The notes: a model not told the origin generated them from the sequence alone. A stretch of 54,519 nucleotides of DNA from Bacillota bacterium (GCA_012837615.1 DUQX01000102.1:1-54519); one strand, 5' to 3'; counted from the first letter of the stretch, positions 1 through 9,619 are shown. Translations and numbers: made by a program.

Positions 1-49
1 AAGCGGGTTAAAGCTCGCTTCGTGGGTTCGAATCCCACTCTCTCCGCCA
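1..49 (+). tRNA. tRNA-Ser, 3' part (5' end outside the window)
   Basis: Long variable-arm stem, T-arm GGGTTCGAATCCC, acceptor 3' strand and CCA end at 49. Confidence 0.85.
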
Positions 50-55
50 TAATAT

Positions 56-132
<77 letters not shown>

Positions 133-232
133 TAATTAATAAAGGCTGAAGGCTTGGAAAAAATCCAAGCCATTTTTATTGAAAAGAATGCTCTGGTCAT
201 ATAAAAATTAAAATGGCTTCGCTTGAAATAAA

Positions 233-283
233 TTGTGTAATATATTTTTATTGTGTAATATGCAATGTGAAATAAATTACACA
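233..283 (+). promoter_or_regulatory. Candidate activator binding sites (UAS) for the sigma54 promoter
   Basis: TGTGTAAT at 234-241 and 252-259; near-palindrome TGTGAAAT-AA-ATTACACA at 266-283. Confidence 0.5.
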
Positions 284-331
284 GAAATGTTGCGCTAGCG
301 CGGGAAATGGCGCTTTTTTTTATATTTTTCT

Positions 332-348
332 TTGGCATGGTATTTGCA
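332..348 (+). promoter_or_regulatory. sigma54 (-24/-12) promoter
   Basis: TTGGCATG-GTAT-TTGCA matches TTGGCACG-N4-TTGCW with exact GG/GC spacing. Confidence 0.8.
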
Positions 349-369
349 CAATATAAGGGCGAAAGGGTG

Positions 370-738
370 GTGCCGTTGAACAGAAGGGATTTCTTTATAA
401 GCAGCATTGCTGAGGGGCTTTCAAAATTAAGCCGGGAAATTTTAAAAAGTGTCGACGAAATCAAGGAGGTTTTAGTGCATTATTACCAGCCTTCTGACCT
501 GACTGATTTCGATATCTTTTTCCTCAGCAAATCTTACTCTTCTACCCTTGCCAAAACCTCTTATAAGGAGCTGGCTGAACAAGCGAGAAAAATTGGTATA
601 GATCCGGGGAACAAATCAAAAGTGGAGCTTTTAAAAGAAATATTTGAATTTGAAGAGAGAAAAAAACAGGAGGTGATTTTTAAAAGAAACTTTAAACTGG
701 AGGAGGAAAAAAATTTTAAAAAGAAAGGAGAATTATAG
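370..738 (+). CDS. Small hypothetical protein, first gene of the sigma54 operon
   Basis: ORF 307-738 trimmed: the upstream start lies before and inside the -24/-12 element; GTG at 370 or TTG at 376 follow GAAAGGG. Confidence 0.6.
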   Translation: MPLNRRDFFISSIAEGLSKLSREILKSVDEIKEVLVHYYQPSDLTDFDIFFLSKSYSSTLAKTSYKELAEQARKIGIDPGNKSKVELLKEIFEFEERKKQEVIFKRNFKLEEEKNFKKKGEL

Positions 739-2040
739 ATGAGTGAAATTTCGGCAGAAAGCTCTACCCGCCCAGCTGAAGGGGGTTCACCAAAAGAAGG
801 TTATGATTACGGCACGAATTACCTGGAGGAAAGAAAGCTGGTCGGACGCTGGCCGGCCCCCTGGCCGCAGATTGTTAGTCTAATTTTTCTTGCAGCTATT
901 TTTTATATTTCCTGGTGGATTTTTCAGGATCCTCGCGGAGTGATGAGGATGTATACCCCCTATGTGGGTTATATGTACACCAGATGGATCCTCATCGTGG
1001 TTATCTGGATGGTTTATATTTTTGACTACTATCCATTTAAGAGGAAATGGCTGGAGGAAACACATCCAGCGTTAAAAGGATTAATTATGACGGCCATCAT
1101 GGTGGTAATTTTGCTGGTTTTAATTCACGGCTTTTTTTTCGAACTGATGGGAAAGCTGAGCATGACCTATTTCAGCGTGGAACGCACTATGGATTTGGGG
1201 ATTACCAGATTCTATGCAAAAGAATATGCCTGTTTGGCTTGCCTTATGTTCGCAGCGATCGCTTCCTGGCTAAGCCCCTCCTGGCCGGCGTGTTTTGATA
1301 ACAGGCCCTGGCACCTCCTTAAACAGCCATCACGTGGAGTAACAATTTTGGTTGTTACATTCTTTCTTTCAACGCTGATTTATCTGTGTACCATGCATTC
1401 ACACATGGCAATTTTATATTATCCATGGCAGGAATACTGTGCTGTAACAGCGCCCTGGTGGTTTGAATTCGCTGGAACTGTAAGCGGAAACTTCCATGTG
1501 TCCTGGATTATGTGCTGTACTGTGGTTCTCTGGATTTATGAAACAATCTGGGAACGTTGGCCTTTCAGCGAGATAAAAAATGAAAGGCTGAGAGGGTATG
1601 CAACCTTCTTTGGTATTGTAGCTATTGCCTTTTGTTGTCACTTTGGTTTTTATTTTATGCAGGAGCTGGCCTGGGGACCCGCCATTATGGGCGACAGGCG
1701 CCTCTGGGCCCCGGACTGGAGATGGCTGCACGTTGGGGAAATCATGGTCTTCTTTTTGGTGCCGGCTATGTTCATCACTTTCTATTGCAACAACTGGCCC
1801 CAAAAGTACAGCAAAGTAACCAACTGGCTTATTCGCAACGGTATAACCGTTGTGGCAGGTATCGCCCTTTATGCTGTTTATTACCTAACCGCGCACCATT
1901 TTCTCGGCGTACAGCAGGAGATGTCGCACCCGCAACAGTTTCCGATGATTCCTACCATTTGGTTTATAAATATTATGCTTATTCATAACTGGTTTATGGA
2001 CAACTGGCCGGGCTTTAAGAAAGTAAGAAAAGAGGTGTAG
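739..2040 (+). CDS. Polytopic, Trp-rich integral membrane protein of unknown function
   Basis: 433 aa with many hydrophobic segments; RBS AAAGGAG upstream; contiguous with the previous gene. Confidence 0.85.
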   Translation: MSEISAESSTRPAEGGSPKEGYDYGTNYLEERKLVGRWPAPWPQIVSLIFLAAIFYISWWIFQDPRGVMRMYTPYVGYMYTRWILIVVIWMVYIFDYYPFKRKWLEETHPALKGLIMTAIMVVILLVLIHGFFFELMGKLSMTYFSVERTMDLGITRFYAKEYACLACLMFAAIASWLSPSWPACFDNRPWHLLKQPSRGVTILVVTFFLSTLIYLCTMHSHMAILYYPWQEYCAVTAPWWFEFAGTVSGNFHVSWIMCCTVVLWIYETIWERWPFSEIKNERLRGYATFFGIVAIAFCCHFGFYFMQELAWGPAIMGDRRLWAPDWRWLHVGEIMVFFLVPAMFITFYCNNWPQKYSKVTNWLIRNGITVVAGIALYAVYYLTAHHFLGVQQEMSHPQQFPMIPTIWFINIMLIHNWFMDNWPGFKKVRKEV

Positions 2041-2044
2041 CTCT

Positions 2045-2143
2045 GTGTCCAAACAGGGAGTAATAATAGGCATATTGCTGGGTATAGTCGCATATTTTGT
2101 AGTCTTTGTCGGTATAATCCCCCACTGGGGTATCTTTCCATAA
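2045..2143 (+). CDS. 32-aa single-TM small protein MSKQGVIIGILLGIVAYFVVFVGIIPHWGIFP
   Basis: GTG start, RBS AGAGGTG inside the end of the previous gene, hydrophobic helix; absent from the ORF track. Confidence 0.6.
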   Translation: MSKQGVIIGILLGIVAYFVVFVGIIPHWGIFP

Positions 2144-2163
2144 AAATCTTGCGGAAAGGAGAT

Positions 2164-3276
2164 ATGAGCATGTCGGATAAGTATACTGTTTCCAGAAGAA
2201 GATTTCTTGAAGCCCTCGGGGCTGGTACTGCTTTTGGATTTTTAGGAAGCATGGGAGCTTTTTCTTACACACCCCTGAGAAACCGTTTTTTACCTGATAA
2301 GCCCAAGGGGACAACTGATATAGGGGAAGTTAAAAAGCTGACCATCACCTGTATTTCAGAAACGAGCTGGTTTGATAACGATATATTGATGAACGATATG
2401 GACGACATGGGAGGGCTTCTGGTAAATCAGTGGACCTATCCCTGGCCTCCCGAGGGGAAACCTAACAATCCCAGGGGCGATCTTCATCCTGAGAACGCCG
2501 GTGGTTATGCTGCTTTGCTGGACATTGAACTGCTTAACGGTGATCATAAATTTATTCTTTTGGATACCGGCTGGGAACATGGTTGGACGGATCAGCGCTT
2601 CAAGGAATGTGGCATCGATAAAATGCTGAAAAACAATGAAATCGATTGCCTGTTTATCAGTCACGAGCATTTTGATCATTTCTGGGGCTTGCCGGTGACT
2701 ATGAAATACAAGCCGGATATCGATATGTATATCGGTGGAGATTTTTATCCCGAGGGAAAGCAATTTATTAAAGATTCGGGGTTTAAAGGGAAATTATATG
2801 AAGCCAAGTCCAAAACGAGGCACCTGTTTGAAATCAAGGACAAAAATGGCAAGACAATACCGGGGGTTGCGGGATATTACTTTCCAGTGGCCATTATCTG
2901 CCGGGTTTTTGGCGAGCAGTCCATATTTGTTAATGTAAAAGATGCCGGCATAGTCCAGGTAACGGGTTGCTGCCATCAGGGAATCCTCAATTTTGCCGAG
3001 GCGGCCTATACAACCTTAAAAGGTGGCGACAGGCCCTATGGTGTTTATGGCGGGCTCCATATTTCTCCCTTCGAGGACTGGGATCCCAAATATGATGACC
3101 TGGTCTTCGGTCTGGGGAAATATGGTTTTCAAAAAATCGGCTGCAATCACTGCACAGGAGTATTATGTGCCAGGAAATTCGTGGAGGCAGGTTATCCCGT
3201 AGTACAGGGGACAGCCAGGTTCCGTTCCAAGACTACGGATTTTCTCGGAAACGGCGATGTAATTGAATTTCCTTAG
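2164..3276 (+). CDS. TAT-signal metallo-beta-lactamase-fold hydrolase (COG1237-like)
   Basis: N-terminal SRRRFLEALG twin-Arg signal; HEHFDH metal motif; TGCCHQGILN; RBS AAAGGAGA before ATG 2164. Confidence 0.85.
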   Translation: MSMSDKYTVSRRRFLEALGAGTAFGFLGSMGAFSYTPLRNRFLPDKPKGTTDIGEVKKLTITCISETSWFDNDILMNDMDDMGGLLVNQWTYPWPPEGKPNNPRGDLHPENAGGYAALLDIELLNGDHKFILLDTGWEHGWTDQRFKECGIDKMLKNNEIDCLFISHEHFDHFWGLPVTMKYKPDIDMYIGGDFYPEGKQFIKDSGFKGKLYEAKSKTRHLFEIKDKNGKTIPGVAGYYFPVAIICRVFGEQSIFVNVKDAGIVQVTGCCHQGILNFAEAAYTTLKGGDRPYGVYGGLHISPFEDWDPKYDDLVFGLGKYGFQKIGCNHCTGVLCARKFVEAGYPVVQGTARFRSKTTDFLGNGDVIEFP

Positions 3277-3280
3277 AATA

Positions 3281-3316
3281 ATAAAGGGGTCAGGGGTTCA
3301 ATTCCTGGCCCCTTTC
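3281..3316 (+). terminator. Hairpin/terminator after the MBL gene
   Basis: AAGGGGTCAGG-ggttcaatt-CCTGGCCCCTT strong stem; weak U-tract. Confidence 0.5.
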
Positions 3317-3331
3317 AATAGGGGGGGAAAT

Positions 3332-4234
3332 ATGAATACACTTTTAAATCAGGAAAACGACAGGTTGAGAAATGTACTTCTTTATTCTCTATTGGATGAT
3401 AAAATGAGGGAGCATATCGGCTTAAAAGGTGTCAGCCAATTTTTCCATTCGGGCGAAGGGTGGTATTTTTGGCTTCTTCAAAGAAAGGGAGTATACGAAA
3501 TAGAGTTTTTGGGAAGGGAAGAAAAAAATAGCCGCGTCTCCATTGAATTTTCCCTAAAATATTATCCTCACCCCGATGAGGCGGTATTTGCTGATTACTC
3601 GATCTTTGAGCAGCTTATGCGTTTACAATACCCTTTCGAGCAAAACTGTCCTACACCCCAGTGCAGGGAAAATTTGAGCCCCCATTTCTTTTATATCGGG
3701 AAAATTAATCTTCTATGGTATGATGAAGCTGTGCTGCTTTCTGTCTGTTCGCAGAATAGGTGGATAGAGTATCTGAAACAGGGATTAAAGATTAAAAACA
3801 ACGAGGGAGTGCTCCAAGAAGTGCTAGGGGCAGGTGAAAAAGATAGAAACATTCCGGGTTGGGACCTGTCTTTTGATTTTTATAACTGTTTAATGAAAGC
3901 TTTTTGTTTTGCTTATAGATCTGCACCCCAATTGATAAGCCTTAAGCATTCCCCGGGGAAAGTAGATTATATTGACGAAACGAAAAAAGTGAGCAAGGAA
4001 GCTGGCGGGGATATTTATAAAATAAGGTTAATAGCGGTAATTCCCTTTAGCCAGGGTCTTTCTGCTCCAGGGAAAATATCCGAAGCGGCAAAGGTGTTAC
4101 CAGAAAAGGGGGAAATAATATATCAGGAGGGTAAAAAGGATTTTCTTCATCTGTATCCGAATTTCTTTGATAAAGATTGGTGGCGGATGGCTGAAAGGGG
4201 TAGGGAAATATTGCCCGAGGGTTTGCGGGTATAA
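3332..4234 (+). CDS. Hypothetical protein
   Basis: ATG 3332 with GGGGGG RBS; earlier in-frame start would run through the hairpin. Confidence 0.65.
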   Translation: MNTLLNQENDRLRNVLLYSLLDDKMREHIGLKGVSQFFHSGEGWYFWLLQRKGVYEIEFLGREEKNSRVSIEFSLKYYPHPDEAVFADYSIFEQLMRLQYPFEQNCPTPQCRENLSPHFFYIGKINLLWYDEAVLLSVCSQNRWIEYLKQGLKIKNNEGVLQEVLGAGEKDRNIPGWDLSFDFYNCLMKAFCFAYRSAPQLISLKHSPGKVDYIDETKKVSKEAGGDIYKIRLIAVIPFSQGLSAPGKISEAAKVLPEKGEIIYQEGKKDFLHLYPNFFDKDWWRMAERGREILPEGLRV

Positions 4235-4236
4235 AT

Positions 4237-5538
4237 TTAACGGTAGTAGTTTCGTAGCTTATTATAGAGGGTTTTCCTGGAAATTCCCAGCTCCCTGGCA
4301 GCACGGGTTTTATTTCCATCGTATTTTTTAATTACCTCTTTAATATATTCAATTTCTTTTTCTTCCTTAATTTTTTTCAGTTGTGTTTTTCGGAATGAAA
4401 CTTTTTCCAAAAGATAAGGGGGAAGATCATTTACTTCGATTACGCTGCTTTGAGACTTAATAAAAGCGTGCTCAATGATATTGTGCAATTCCCTGACGTT
4501 TCCCGGAAAGTCATATTCATTTAATAACTGCAGGGCTTCTTCGGAAATATTCTGCTTTTGTTTTTTAAAAGATATATTGAATTTGTCAATAAAATGTTCA
4601 ACCAGTGGTTTTATATCGCGTTTTCTTTCCTTTAAGGGCGGAAGGTAGATAGGAAAAACATTCAAGCGGTAGTAGAGATCATCTCTAAAAAGGCCTTGCT
4701 CAACCTGTTTGTAAAGATCTTTGTTGGTTGCGGCAATGATGCGAACGTCAATCTTTATAGTTTTGCTTGATCCTACCCTTTCGAATTCTCCCTCTTGAAT
4801 AACCCGCAGAAGTTTGGCTTGAAATTTGGGGCTGATTTCTGCAATTTCGTCCAAAAAAATCGTGCCGGTATGCGCTGCTTCAAATCTGCCGATCCTTTTT
4901 GAAAGGGCGCCTGTAAAAGCTCCTTTTTCATGCCCAAACAGTTCCGATTCCAAAAGAGTGTCCGATAAAGAAGCGCAGTTGATCTTAATAAAAGGTTTGT
5001 CTTTCCTGGCGCTTAAATTATGGATGGCATCTGCAACAAGTTCTTTACCGGTTCCAGTTTTGCCCTGTATTACAACATTTGAATTTGTTCCGGCAACGGT
5101 TTCTATGAGGTGAAAAACGTTGCGCATCGATTCGCTGATGCTTATGAGGCCCATTTTAAAAAATTTCCCGTAATACGTAGGATACATTTCTCTTTGATCG
5201 GAAAACATTTCGATAACCCCGAAGGTTTTATTATCGCTATCTTTGAGGGGAATTGCCGATAGTTTAATCGGTATTGTTTCTCTCTGCTTGTTTTTTATGA
5301 GGACCGAGGACAGATGACAGGGGATTCCTTCTTTTAGAACCATCTGCACCGCGCACATTTTATTGCAGTGTGTACTTTGGAGAATGTCGCGGCATTTCTT
5401 ACCTATTACTTCGGAAGGGTCCCTACCCAGAAGATAACCGGCAGCTTTATTTATGTTTCGGATTATAAGATTTCTGTCAAGGACAATAATGCCTTCATCA
5501 ACGTTGTTAAAAATATAATCGTAGCTAAAATTTTTCAT
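4237..5538 (-). CDS. sigma54-dependent PAS-AAA+-Fis transcriptional activator
   Basis: PAS domain, Walker A GKTGTGKE, GAFTGA loop, Fis-type C-terminal HTH; ATG 5538 after GGAGGGAGA. Confidence 0.95.
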   Translation of the reverse strand: MKNFSYDYIFNNVDEGIIVLDRNLIIRNINKAAGYLLGRDPSEVIGKKCRDILQSTHCNKMCAVQMVLKEGIPCHLSSVLIKNKQRETIPIKLSAIPLKDSDNKTFGVIEMFSDQREMYPTYYGKFFKMGLISISESMRNVFHLIETVAGTNSNVVIQGKTGTGKELVADAIHNLSARKDKPFIKINCASLSDTLLESELFGHEKGAFTGALSKRIGRFEAAHTGTIFLDEIAEISPKFQAKLLRVIQEGEFERVGSSKTIKIDVRIIAATNKDLYKQVEQGLFRDDLYYRLNVFPIYLPPLKERKRDIKPLVEHFIDKFNISFKKQKQNISEEALQLLNEYDFPGNVRELHNIIEHAFIKSQSSVIEVNDLPPYLLEKVSFRKTQLKKIKEEKEIEYIKEVIKKYDGNKTRAARELGISRKTLYNKLRNYYR

Positions 5539-5673
5539 ACATTCTCCCTCCACTGATTAAGTAATATTTCGACAACTTTAGAGTTAATTCCTTTTTTTAA
5601 GAATTGCAGGATTTTCGTCATAGATATGGAAGTACTTTTGTGTATTTTGTACATAAATTAGAGGTGATGACAA

Positions 5674-6483
5674 TTGTCCATTTTACAGTATCTGAAAGAA
5701 ATGATAAATTTTTTACCGGAGCTATTCCCTCAGGATCTGTCGGCGATTACTCTTTCCGATTGCACACATTTCATCGGGGTTTGGAGTGCAAAAAGACCTT
5801 TGGGTGAAGCTTTGAGAAAGGTAATCTATCCGGGGAAGAAAATTTCGGATAAAGTAATGTTGGGGCAGGTCGTAAAGCATAAAAAGAAAATCACAAAATA
5901 TTACACTAAAGAAGAGAGCATTTTTAATTACCCTTATCTTGCTGTAGGGGTGCCGGTTTTTGAAAACGGGGAGTTGACCGGTGGCATATGCACTGTAAGA
6001 GAGGAGACCATTTTAGAAACTCAAAGCCGATGCCGGATGCTTTTGGAAGTCCAGAATATAATGGGAGACAGCATGAATAATTTAACAGAAAAAATGGATT
6101 CGCTGGTTGATAAATATAAGGAGACCAGAAAAATCAACGACCTCATGCAGGACGTCATTCAGAAGGCCTCTTTTCTGCAGGTTAACACGTTGTTAAAGGC
6201 TACTAATATGCAGGATGAGTATAAGGAAAGTTTTTTGGCCCTGGCGGATGAAATAAAAAAAATGGCTCATGATACCAAGGATGCATCGTTCAAGATAATT
6301 AAATTATTGAACGAATTTGATGTTAACGCAGCAGACTTCTTTTCTTCCATCAAACATATCGAGATTATTGTTGCCAGTATGAGTAACTCCATCAACAGTA
6401 TTATGGATTACCTTTCTAAGCAATCCGATATGATTATTCACGATGATAACAATAAAAAATTATATTTTGGTAAAGAGGATTAA
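5674..6483 (+). CDS. Soluble methyl-accepting-chemotaxis-like sensor with a degenerate signalling domain
   Basis: C-terminal coiled coil with KESFLALADEIKKMAHDTKDAS resembling the MCP hairpin tip; no TM; RBS AGAGGTGATG. Confidence 0.6.
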   Translation: MSILQYLKEMINFLPELFPQDLSAITLSDCTHFIGVWSAKRPLGEALRKVIYPGKKISDKVMLGQVVKHKKKITKYYTKEESIFNYPYLAVGVPVFENGELTGGICTVREETILETQSRCRMLLEVQNIMGDSMNNLTEKMDSLVDKYKETRKINDLMQDVIQKASFLQVNTLLKATNMQDEYKESFLALADEIKKMAHDTKDASFKIIKLLNEFDVNAADFFSSIKHIEIIVASMSNSINSIMDYLSKQSDMIIHDDNNKKLYFGKED

Positions 6484-6839
6484 CTTCAGGCAAAAGTTAT
6501 TATAAACTTTATTAAGGAAAGTTTGAATAAAAACCCTTACCGTTCGCAAATTGAGCGGTTTTTTATTATAATGATTGGCGGCAAAAGATACTATGACATA
6601 CATCAGCGGTATTTCTTGCAGCTCATCTTGTAGCTCAAACCAAGCACCTTCCTCATACTTAGCGAGAAGAAAATTACCCGCCCCAGGCATTGAACACAGT
6701 GTATATAAAACACATTCTTGCAGATTTAAGGGCAACCTGCTATACTGATTTCTGCTTACGGTTGTTTAAAGAGCGGTAAGCAAGGCAAAATATAGCTTCG
6801 CTTTTATTATCGCAGGAAGGGTGAAAATGGGTTAGAATT

Positions 6840-7304
6840 ATGGAGAAAGACGAGCAGTATATGCAGGTAGCGCTGGGGCTGGCAGAAGAGGCCTTCAAGC
6901 GCGGGGAGGTGCCCATCGGCGCGGTACTGGTAAGGGATGGAGAAATATTATCTCAAAATCATAACCGCCGTGAGGAATTGAAAGATGCTACAGCGCACGC
7001 CGAGATTCTCGTCTTGCGCGAGGCGGGGAGTCTGTTAGGAAGCTGGCGTCTGTTGGATACCACGTTATATGTTACTCTGGAACCTTGCCCGATGTGTGCC
7101 GGTGCTCTCGTACAGGCAAGAGTATCCCGCCTGGTTTTCGGGGCTCGCGATCCCAAGGGAGGCGCGGCCGTTTCACTTTATAATATTCCAGCGGATACCA
7201 GATTAAACCATCGCCTTGAAGTGGAGGAGGGCGTCCTGAGTGAGAGATGTGCTTCTTTGCTGCAGAAGTTTTTCAAAGAACGGCGTGAACGGCGTGAAAA
7301 ATAA
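6840..7304 (+). CDS. tadA: tRNA-specific adenosine deaminase
   Basis: HAE and PCPMCAGA zinc deaminase motifs, 154 aa. Confidence 0.95.
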   Translation: MEKDEQYMQVALGLAEEAFKRGEVPIGAVLVRDGEILSQNHNRREELKDATAHAEILVLREAGSLLGSWRLLDTTLYVTLEPCPMCAGALVQARVSRLVFGARDPKGGAAVSLYNIPADTRLNHRLEVEEGVLSERCASLLQKFFKERRERREK

Positions 7305-7620
7305 GCAAGGTTATTAAAATCCATGGAAGATGCAAAGCAAGCCGGGGAAAAACTCTAAAATATTTACAGTCGAAAGATAGAGTAAAATCGCAAGCAGCTG
7401 AAAGATAGAGTAAAGGTGCAATTAATTAAGTAAAAAAGTTAAGAAAATGCCGGATGACACTCCAAACCCATGCCAGTGGAGGAATGTTAAGACAACCCTT
7501 ATTAGTTATGCAAAATAATTTTTTAAAAAAAGAAGGATTAAGGTTTTGTTTAGCGAAATAAATAACTTAGTAAATTTAGAAGTAAAAAAATATTATCAGC
7601 TTTGGTATTTTTTTTGGTTG

Positions 7621-7644
7621 CGTTATGCTGCCTTGGGTATAACG
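7621..7644 (+). promoter_or_regulatory. ModE-like palindromic operator 1 upstream of modA
   Basis: CGTTATGC-tgccttgg-GTATAACG. Confidence 0.55.
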
Positions 7645-7677
7645 CTAGGCCTTCCGGTAGGTTTTTTATTTTGGTTG

Positions 7678-7701
7678 CGTTATGCAATATAGAGCATAAC
7701 A
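7678..7701 (+). promoter_or_regulatory. ModE-like palindromic operator 2 upstream of modA
   Basis: CGTTATGC-aatataga-GCATAACa. Confidence 0.55.
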
Positions 7702-8014
7702 ACACAACAAAAGAGAACTAAAGAACAGGGAAAATATTTAAACTAAGGGATAACGGGCAGTAAAGGGAAAAGTGAAATATCCAAAGGTAAAAAGAATATC
7801 ATCGGATGAAGGGGATATCATCTGAGGGAAGATGCGAAGATCCTGCTCAATTCGGAAATAAGCAGCTTTTTTGATCGAAACAGGAGGGGATGATCTATAG
7901 ATAAAGTGTACCTAGAATAGTCCTATGGGCTATAGTTTTCTAGTTTGGAAAATCTGCAGGGAGGGGTTAAAAAACACGGCTACATACACAGAAAGAAGAA
8001 GGAGGAATATTCAA

Positions 8015-8842
8015 GTGAACAGGAAACATTTATTCAGATGGATTACGGGCATGGTTTTAATTGCAGTCATGGTTTTGGCGTTGGCCGGGTGCGCATCCCC
8101 TGGGGAAGATCGGGAAGCGCTTTCCGAAGAAGGGACCCCGGAATCGGAGCCGGTTACTTTAAACCTGTCGGTAGCCGCCAGCCTTACCGATGCCATGTTG
8201 GAAATACAGCAGCTCTATGCAACAGAATGTCCACATATAAGCTTGGAATTTAACTTTGGCTCTTCAGGTTCCCTGCAGCAGCAGATTGAGCAGGGTGCTC
8301 CTACGGATATTTTTATGTCGGCCGCTACCAAACAGATGGACGAACTACAGGAACAAGATTTACTACTTGCTGAAACCCGCCTTGATTTGTTAGAAAACGA
8401 ATTGGTCCTCGTTGTCCCGCGGGGTTATACGGGTATAGCTAATTTTACTGACTTAATCAAGGACGAGATTGCCTTAGTTTCGATTGGCGATCCCGCTTCT
8501 GTACCGGCCGGCAAGTATGCACAGGAAACTTTAATAGCATTGAAAATATGGGAACAGCTTGAGTCCAAGCTGCTTTTGGCCAAAGACGTCCGCCAGGTGC
8601 TGGCTTATGTTGAAAACGAAGAGGTGCAGGTGGGTGCAGTTTATCGTACTGATGCAAATATCTCCGATAAAGTAGAGGTTGCGGCAGCCGCCCCTGAAGG
8701 TTCACACTCCCCGCTGATTTATCCAGTAGCGGTGATTAAAGATAGCCCACACCCAGAAGAAGCAAAAGCGCTACTTGCCTTTCTTGCAAATGAGCAATCC
8801 CAGGCGGTATTTGAAAAGTATGGATTTAAGGCTATGCATTAA
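8015..8842 (+). CDS. modA: Molybdate ABC transporter substrate-binding lipoprotein
   Basis: Lipobox LALAGC, ModA-like SVAASLTDAMLEIQ and FNFGSSGSLQQQIEQGAPTDIFMSA; start trimmed to GTG after AGGAGG. Confidence 0.92.
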   Translation: MNRKHLFRWITGMVLIAVMVLALAGCASPGEDREALSEEGTPESEPVTLNLSVAASLTDAMLEIQQLYATECPHISLEFNFGSSGSLQQQIEQGAPTDIFMSAATKQMDELQEQDLLLAETRLDLLENELVLVVPRGYTGIANFTDLIKDEIALVSIGDPASVPAGKYAQETLIALKIWEQLESKLLLAKDVRQVLAYVENEEVQVGAVYRTDANISDKVEVAAAAPEGSHSPLIYPVAVIKDSPHPEEAKALLAFLANEQSQAVFEKYGFKAMH

Positions 8843-8941
8843 CATAAGCAAGCAAATACAATAGCAGGCAAATACAACAGCGGACAAATACAAAATACTG
8901 CACAGACTTTTCTGTGTTTTGATTAATAGTGGGGGTAATAA

Positions 8942-9619
8942 ATGCCTGAAATGGATCTTGTCCCCGTATGGATTTCATTGAAAACTGCCGCTCTTTCGAC
9001 CGTAATTACTTTTTTTCTCGGCTGTGCTGCTGCCCGTTGGTTAGCCGGTTATCAGGGGAAGGCCAAAAGCCTCCTGGACGGCCTTTTTACCCTTCCCCTG
9101 GTATTACCCCCAACAGTGCTGGGGTTTGGTTTACTATTGTTGTTTGGAAAAAACGGCCCCTTAGGTAAGTTGCTGCTGAAACTGGGGACCACGGTTATCT
9201 TTTCCTGGTGGGCAACGGTTATTGCTGCCGTTGTCGTGGCTTTCCCGTTAATGTACCGGACAGCGCGGGGGGCGTTTGAGCAGATTGAACCCAATATTGA
9301 AAATGCCGCCCGCACGTTGGGTGCTTCTGAATGGGATATTTTTTGGCGGGTTACTTTGCCTTTGGCCTGGCCAGGCATTATGGCAGGGATCATCCTTTCT
9401 TTTGCCCGTTCTTTAGGGGAATTTGGGGCCACATTGATGATTGCCGGCAATATTCCCGGCAGAACACAGACTATTCCTTTGGCTATTTACTTTGCGGTGG
9501 CTGCCGGTGACAATGACAGGGCCTTGGCCTGGGTTGCCATTATTATGCTCATCTCCATGCTTTCAATCCTGGCACTTAATTACTGGCAGCGTTATGGAAA
9601 AAATTATGCTAATCATTAG
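8942..9619 (+). CDS. modB: Molybdate ABC transporter permease
   Basis: EAA loop (ENAARTLGASEWDIFWRVTLPLAWPG), synteny with modA/modC. Confidence 0.92.
   Translation: MPEMDLVPVWISLKTAALSTVITFFLGCAAARWLAGYQGKAKSLLDGLFTLPLVLPPTVLGFGLLLLFGKNGPLGKLLLKLGTTVIFSWWATVIAAVVVAFPLMYRTARGAFEQIEPNIENAARTLGASEWDIFWRVTLPLAWPGIMAGIILSFARSLGEFGATLMIAGNIPGRTQTIPLAIYFAVAAGDNDRALAWVAIIMLISMLSILALNYWQRYGKNYANH

Noticed and set aside
7440-7500. Molybdenum cofactor riboswitch upstream of modA
   Set aside because: I could not match the conserved Moco motif; paired palindromic operators explain regulation better
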